Source of the DNA: Acetobacteraceae bacterium
GTDB lineage: Bacteria; Pseudomonadota; Alphaproteobacteria; Acetobacterales; Acetobacteraceae
Assembly (NCBI GenBank): GCA_947478535.1
Contig: CANJXD010000034.1
Coordinates: 1-20,521 of the forward strand
Direction of reading: 5' to 3'
DNA length: 20,521 nucleotides
In this document: piece by piece, positions 18,876 through 20,521 of the stretch
How positions within the stretch are numbered: position 1 is the stretch's first letter
How the letters are laid out: each line of letters opens with the position of its first letter
Program-made: the position numbers and the translations under genes
Notes under the pieces: model-generated
The model's database searches: none
What the model saw: only the letters and a program-made list of their open reading frames with translations
Told to the model about the DNA's origin: nothing

Positions 18876-18916
18876 CAAAATAAAGGCGGCAAACCCGCCT
18901 CCCCGCGGGTGCCGCC
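18876..18916 (-). terminator. intrinsic-terminator-like hairpin reading on the - strand
   Basis: GGCGGC (18885-18890) pairs with GCCGCC (18911-18916), and ACCCGC (18893-18898) with GCGGGT (18905-18910). Together they form a 12-bp stem with a 2-nt AA bulge and a 6-nt loop. On the - strand the stem is followed directly by TTTATTTTG (18884 down to 18876). On the + strand it is followed by an A-run, so it should terminate only transcription coming from the right. No - strand gene is recognised upstream of it. Confidence 0.6.
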
Positions 18917-18926
18917 CTAAAAAAGC

Positions 18927-18940
18927 GCAGTCTGGTTTTT
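18927..18940 (+). repeat. left copy of an imperfect 14-bp direct repeat
   Basis: GCAGTCTGGTTTTT matches the stretch at 19142-19155 in 12 of 14 positions. The two copies enclose most of the structured RNA candidate and its terminator. This could reflect the borders of an inserted element, or it may be chance in a T-rich region. Confidence 0.4.
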
Positions 18941-19069
18941 GAAGCCTGTTTTTTGGCTTCATGGGGTGGCGTTTTGTATTGTGCCACCTTCGGTACCGGG
19001 GCCACTCTCGGTTCCAGAGAGAGGTTGATCCTCTCTCTGCCGTGTGACTGGCGTTTCCTCCCTAAACTC

Positions 19070-19102
19070 GGGCCGCATCCCTTGGGTGCGGCCCCTTTTT
19101 TT
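19070..19102 (+). terminator. strong intrinsic terminator on the + strand
   Basis: GGGCCGCATCC (19070-19080) pairs with GGGTGCGGCCC (19084-19094), 11 bp with one T-G wobble and a 3-nt loop. C and seven T residues (19096-19102) follow. It would end transcripts from DUF1467 or from the structured RNA candidate, so proS probably has its own promoter downstream unless termination is conditional. Confidence 0.85.
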
Positions 19103-19141
19103 GTATCCGCAGGGGCTCCCCTTGAAAAGGGGTTTCTTAAT

Positions 19142-19155
19142 GCGGTCTGGCTTTT
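19142..19155 (+). repeat. right copy of the imperfect 14-bp direct repeat
   Basis: GCGGTCTGGCTTTT is the partner of 18927-18940, about 215 bp away. Confidence 0.4.
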
Positions 19156-19315
19156 TTCGCTCTTTCCTTGCGGCAGCCCCGGCTCTACGCGAATTTTTGT
19201 TGCTGCGGTGCAGCACGCAGCCTTCCCAAATGGACAGACCTGGTGCGGAAACGCTGGGGCGCTGTTTCCCCCGAGGCCCGCGCGGGCTAGGGTCCGGCCC
19301 CTGCAATAACCCCCT

Positions 19316-19321
19316 GAGGAG
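19316..19321 (+). promoter_or_regulatory. ribosome binding site of proS (decides a TTG start)
   Basis: GAGGAG lies 6 nt before TTG 19328. It is a near-ideal site, and the protein beginning at this TTG matches the usual family N-terminus exactly. No ATG occurs in frame until codon 26. Confidence 0.8.
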
Positions 19322-19327
19322 CCGCTC

Positions 19328-20521
19328 TTGCGCCTCTCCCGCGCCTTCCTGCCCACCCTCAAGGAAACCCCGGCCGAGGCGACCATCGCCTCGCACCGGC
19401 TCATGCTGCGCGCGGGCCTCGTGCGGCAGACCTCCGCCGGCATCTATGCCTGGCTGCCACTCGGCTGGCGCGTGCTGCAGAAGATCGAGCAGATCGTGCG
19501 GGAGGAGCAGGACCGTGCCGGCGCGCAGGAAATCCTGATGCCGACGATCCAGTCCGCCGATCTCTGGCGCCAGTCCGGCCGCTATGACGCCTATGGGCCG
19601 GAAATGCTGCGCCTGAAGGACCGGCATGACCGGGAAATGCTGTTCGGCCCGACCAATGAGGAAATGGTCACCGACATCTTCCGCGGCTACGCGAAAAGCT
19701 ATCGCGACCTGCCGCGCAACCTCTACCACATCCAGTGGAAGTTCCGGGACGAGGTGCGCCCCCGCTTCGGCGTGATGCGCGGCCGCGAATTCCTGATGAA
19801 GGATGCCTATTCCTTCGACGTGACGAAGGAAGGCGCGCAGCACAGCTATCGCCAGATGTTTCTGGCGTATCTCCGCACCTTCGCCCGGATGGGGCTGAAG
19901 GCGGTGCCGATGCGCGCGGATACCGGGCCGATCGGCGGCAACCTCTCCCATGAATTCATCATCCTGGCGGAGACGGGCGAGAGCCAGGTCTTCGTCAGCC
20001 AGGATCTGCTGGACATGGACGCGCTGGGCACGGCGCCCGACTACACCGCGGACCTGACCCCGGCCGTCGATGCCTGGACCAGCCATTACGCCGCGACCGA
20101 CGAGATGCACGACCCCGCCGCCTGGGAACAGGTGCCGGAAGCCAAGCGTGTTTCCGCCCGCGGCATCGAGGTCGGCCATATCTTCTATTTCGGCACCAAG
20201 TATTCGGCACCGATGGGGCTTTCCGTCCAGGGTCCGGATGGCAAGACCGTGGTGCCGGAAATGGGCAGCTACGGCATCGGCGTCTCTCGCCTGGTGGGCG
20301 CCGCGATCGAGGCGAACCACGATGAGGCCGGCATCAAGTGGCCCGATTCCATCGCGCCCTTCCGCGCCGCCATCATCAACCTGAAGCAGGGTGACGCCGC
20401 CTGCGATGCGCTGTCGGAACGCATGTACGCCGCGATCCCCGAGGCGCTGTACGATGACCGCGCCGAGCGCGCCGGCCCGAAATTCGCTGATGCGGATCTG
20501 ATGGGCCATCCGTGGCAGGTC
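19328..20521 (+). CDS. proS: proline--tRNA ligase, 3' end outside the window
   Basis: This class II aminoacyl-tRNA synthetase attaches proline to tRNA-Pro. 398 residues are visible and the frame is open at the window end. Motifs are [14 protein letters not shown] (33-46), GPTNEE (107-112), motif 2 [17 protein letters not shown] (139-155) and motif 3 [17 protein letters not shown] (312-328). The roughly 180-residue editing (INS) domain of E. coli ProRS is absent between motifs 2 and 3. This is the compact alphaproteobacterial form of about 430-440 aa, so only about 40 residues should be missing. The start is TTG 19328. The gene follows a strong terminator and probably has its own promoter. Confidence 0.97.
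   Translation, partial: MRLSRAFLPTLKETPAEATIASHRLMLRAGLVRQTSAGIYAWLPLGWRVLQKIEQIVREEQDRAGAQEILMPTIQSADLWRQSGRYDAYGPEMLRLKDRHDREMLFGPTNEEMVTDIFRGYAKSYRDLPRNLYHIQWKFRDEVRPRFGVMRGREFLMKDAYSFDVTKEGAQHSYRQMFLAYLRTFARMGLKAVPMRADTGPIGGNLSHEFIILAETGESQVFVSQDLLDMDALGTAPDYTADLTPAVDAWTSHYAATDEMHDPAAWEQVPEAKRVSARGIEVGHIFYFGTKYSAPMGLSVQGPDGKTVVPEMGSYGIGVSRLVGAAIEANHDEAGIKWPDSIAPFRAAIINLKQGDAACDALSERMYAAIPEALYDDRAERAGPKFADADLMGHPWQV

Larger units (their letters stand above)
18923..19102 (+). ncRNA. candidate structured RNA, unrecognised family
   Basis: By hand folding, 18923-18932 (AAGCGCAGTC) pairs with 19046-19056 (one bulged G, one G-U) to close a multi-branch loop. It holds four consecutive hairpins: 18941-18946 with 18955-18960 (GAAGCC/GGCTTC); 18965-18970 with 18983-18988 (GGTGGC/GCCACC); 18992-18998 with 19009-19015 (one U-U mismatch); and a perfect 10-bp stem 19015-19024 with 19030-19039 (CAGAGAGAGG/CCTCTCTCTG). 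The second pair of stems shares base 19015. An unpaired CCTCCC (19057-19062), complementary to a ribosome-binding sequence, follows, then the terminator at 19070-19102. It may be a free small RNA or a leader upstream of proS. No promoter is confidently seen and the strand is not certain. It does not look like 6S RNA, SRP RNA, tmRNA or RNase P RNA. Confidence 0.42.
19103..19327 (+). other. leader region of proS, no gene
   Basis: No convincing coding frame is seen. At 19118-19123 CCCCTT pairs with AAGGGG (19127-19132), followed by TTTCTTAA. The same CCCC can instead pair with GGGG at 19112-19115, so two structures exclude each other. TGCTGC (19201-19206) can pair with GCAGCA (19210-19215), or GCTGCG (19202-19207) with CGCAGC (19216-19221). 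GCCCGCGCGGGC (19276-19287) is a perfect palindrome, followed by TAGGGT (19288-19293), a possible but unproven -10 element. Confidence 0.4.

Noticed and set aside
18953..19309. Open frame of 118 codons in the hairpin-rich region
   Set aside because: It crosses the terminator and several stems, has no ribosome site and a composition unlike the neighbouring proteins. I treat the region as non-coding.

Overview
The window is a GC-rich stretch (about two thirds G+C by eye) of what looks like an alphaproteobacterial chromosome. All recognised genes lie on the + strand. The best guess is Rhodospirillales, possibly Acetobacteraceae. This rests on a mitochondrial-type complex I operon with split nuoC/nuoD, a NuoG without the extra N7-cluster motif, a proline-tRNA ligase without the long insertion domain, and the gene order nuo-birA-coaX-rnj-DUF1467-proS that is familiar from alphaproteobacteria. 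The family-level placement is an inference.

Layout: 1-67 is the 3' part of a tRNA-Asp(GUC). 68-352 is a spacer with a possible 48-residue zinc-ribbon ORF (210-356) whose stop overlaps the nuoA start. 353-15202 is a complete 14-subunit NADH:quinone oxidoreductase operon (nuoA to nuoN) in canonical order, tightly packed with many ATGA, GTGA or TGATG overlaps. Two small non-canonical genes sit inside it: a 51-residue two-helix membrane protein between nuoD and nuoE (3251-3406), and a 90-residue pentapeptide-repeat protein between nuoF and nuoG (5351-5623). 15211-18870 continues with birA (biotin ligase without a DNA-binding domain), coaX (type III pantothenate kinase), rnj (ribonuclease J) and a DUF1467 membrane protein. 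18871-19327 is a long, less GC-rich intergenic region packed with hairpins. 19328 to the end is proS, cut by the window edge.

The nuo genes build one membrane machine. NuoE, F and G form the NADH-oxidising module, NuoB, C, D and I the connecting quinone-reducing module, and NuoA, H, J, K, L, M and N the proton-pumping arm. The downstream genes are housekeeping (biotin attachment, coenzyme A synthesis, RNA processing, tRNA charging).

The most interesting part is the region between DUF1467 and proS. On the + strand, 18923-19056 can fold into a multi-branched RNA closed by a 10-bp stem. It is followed by an unpaired CCTCCC and a strong intrinsic terminator (19070-19102). On the other side (18876-18916) there is a hairpin whose T-tail is on the - strand. 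Part of the region is flanked by an imperfect 14-bp direct repeat. I do not recognise this RNA. Other points to check are the two extra genes in the nuo operon, the zinc-ribbon ORF before nuoA, and a Glu-to-Pro change next to the N2-cluster cysteines of NuoB.
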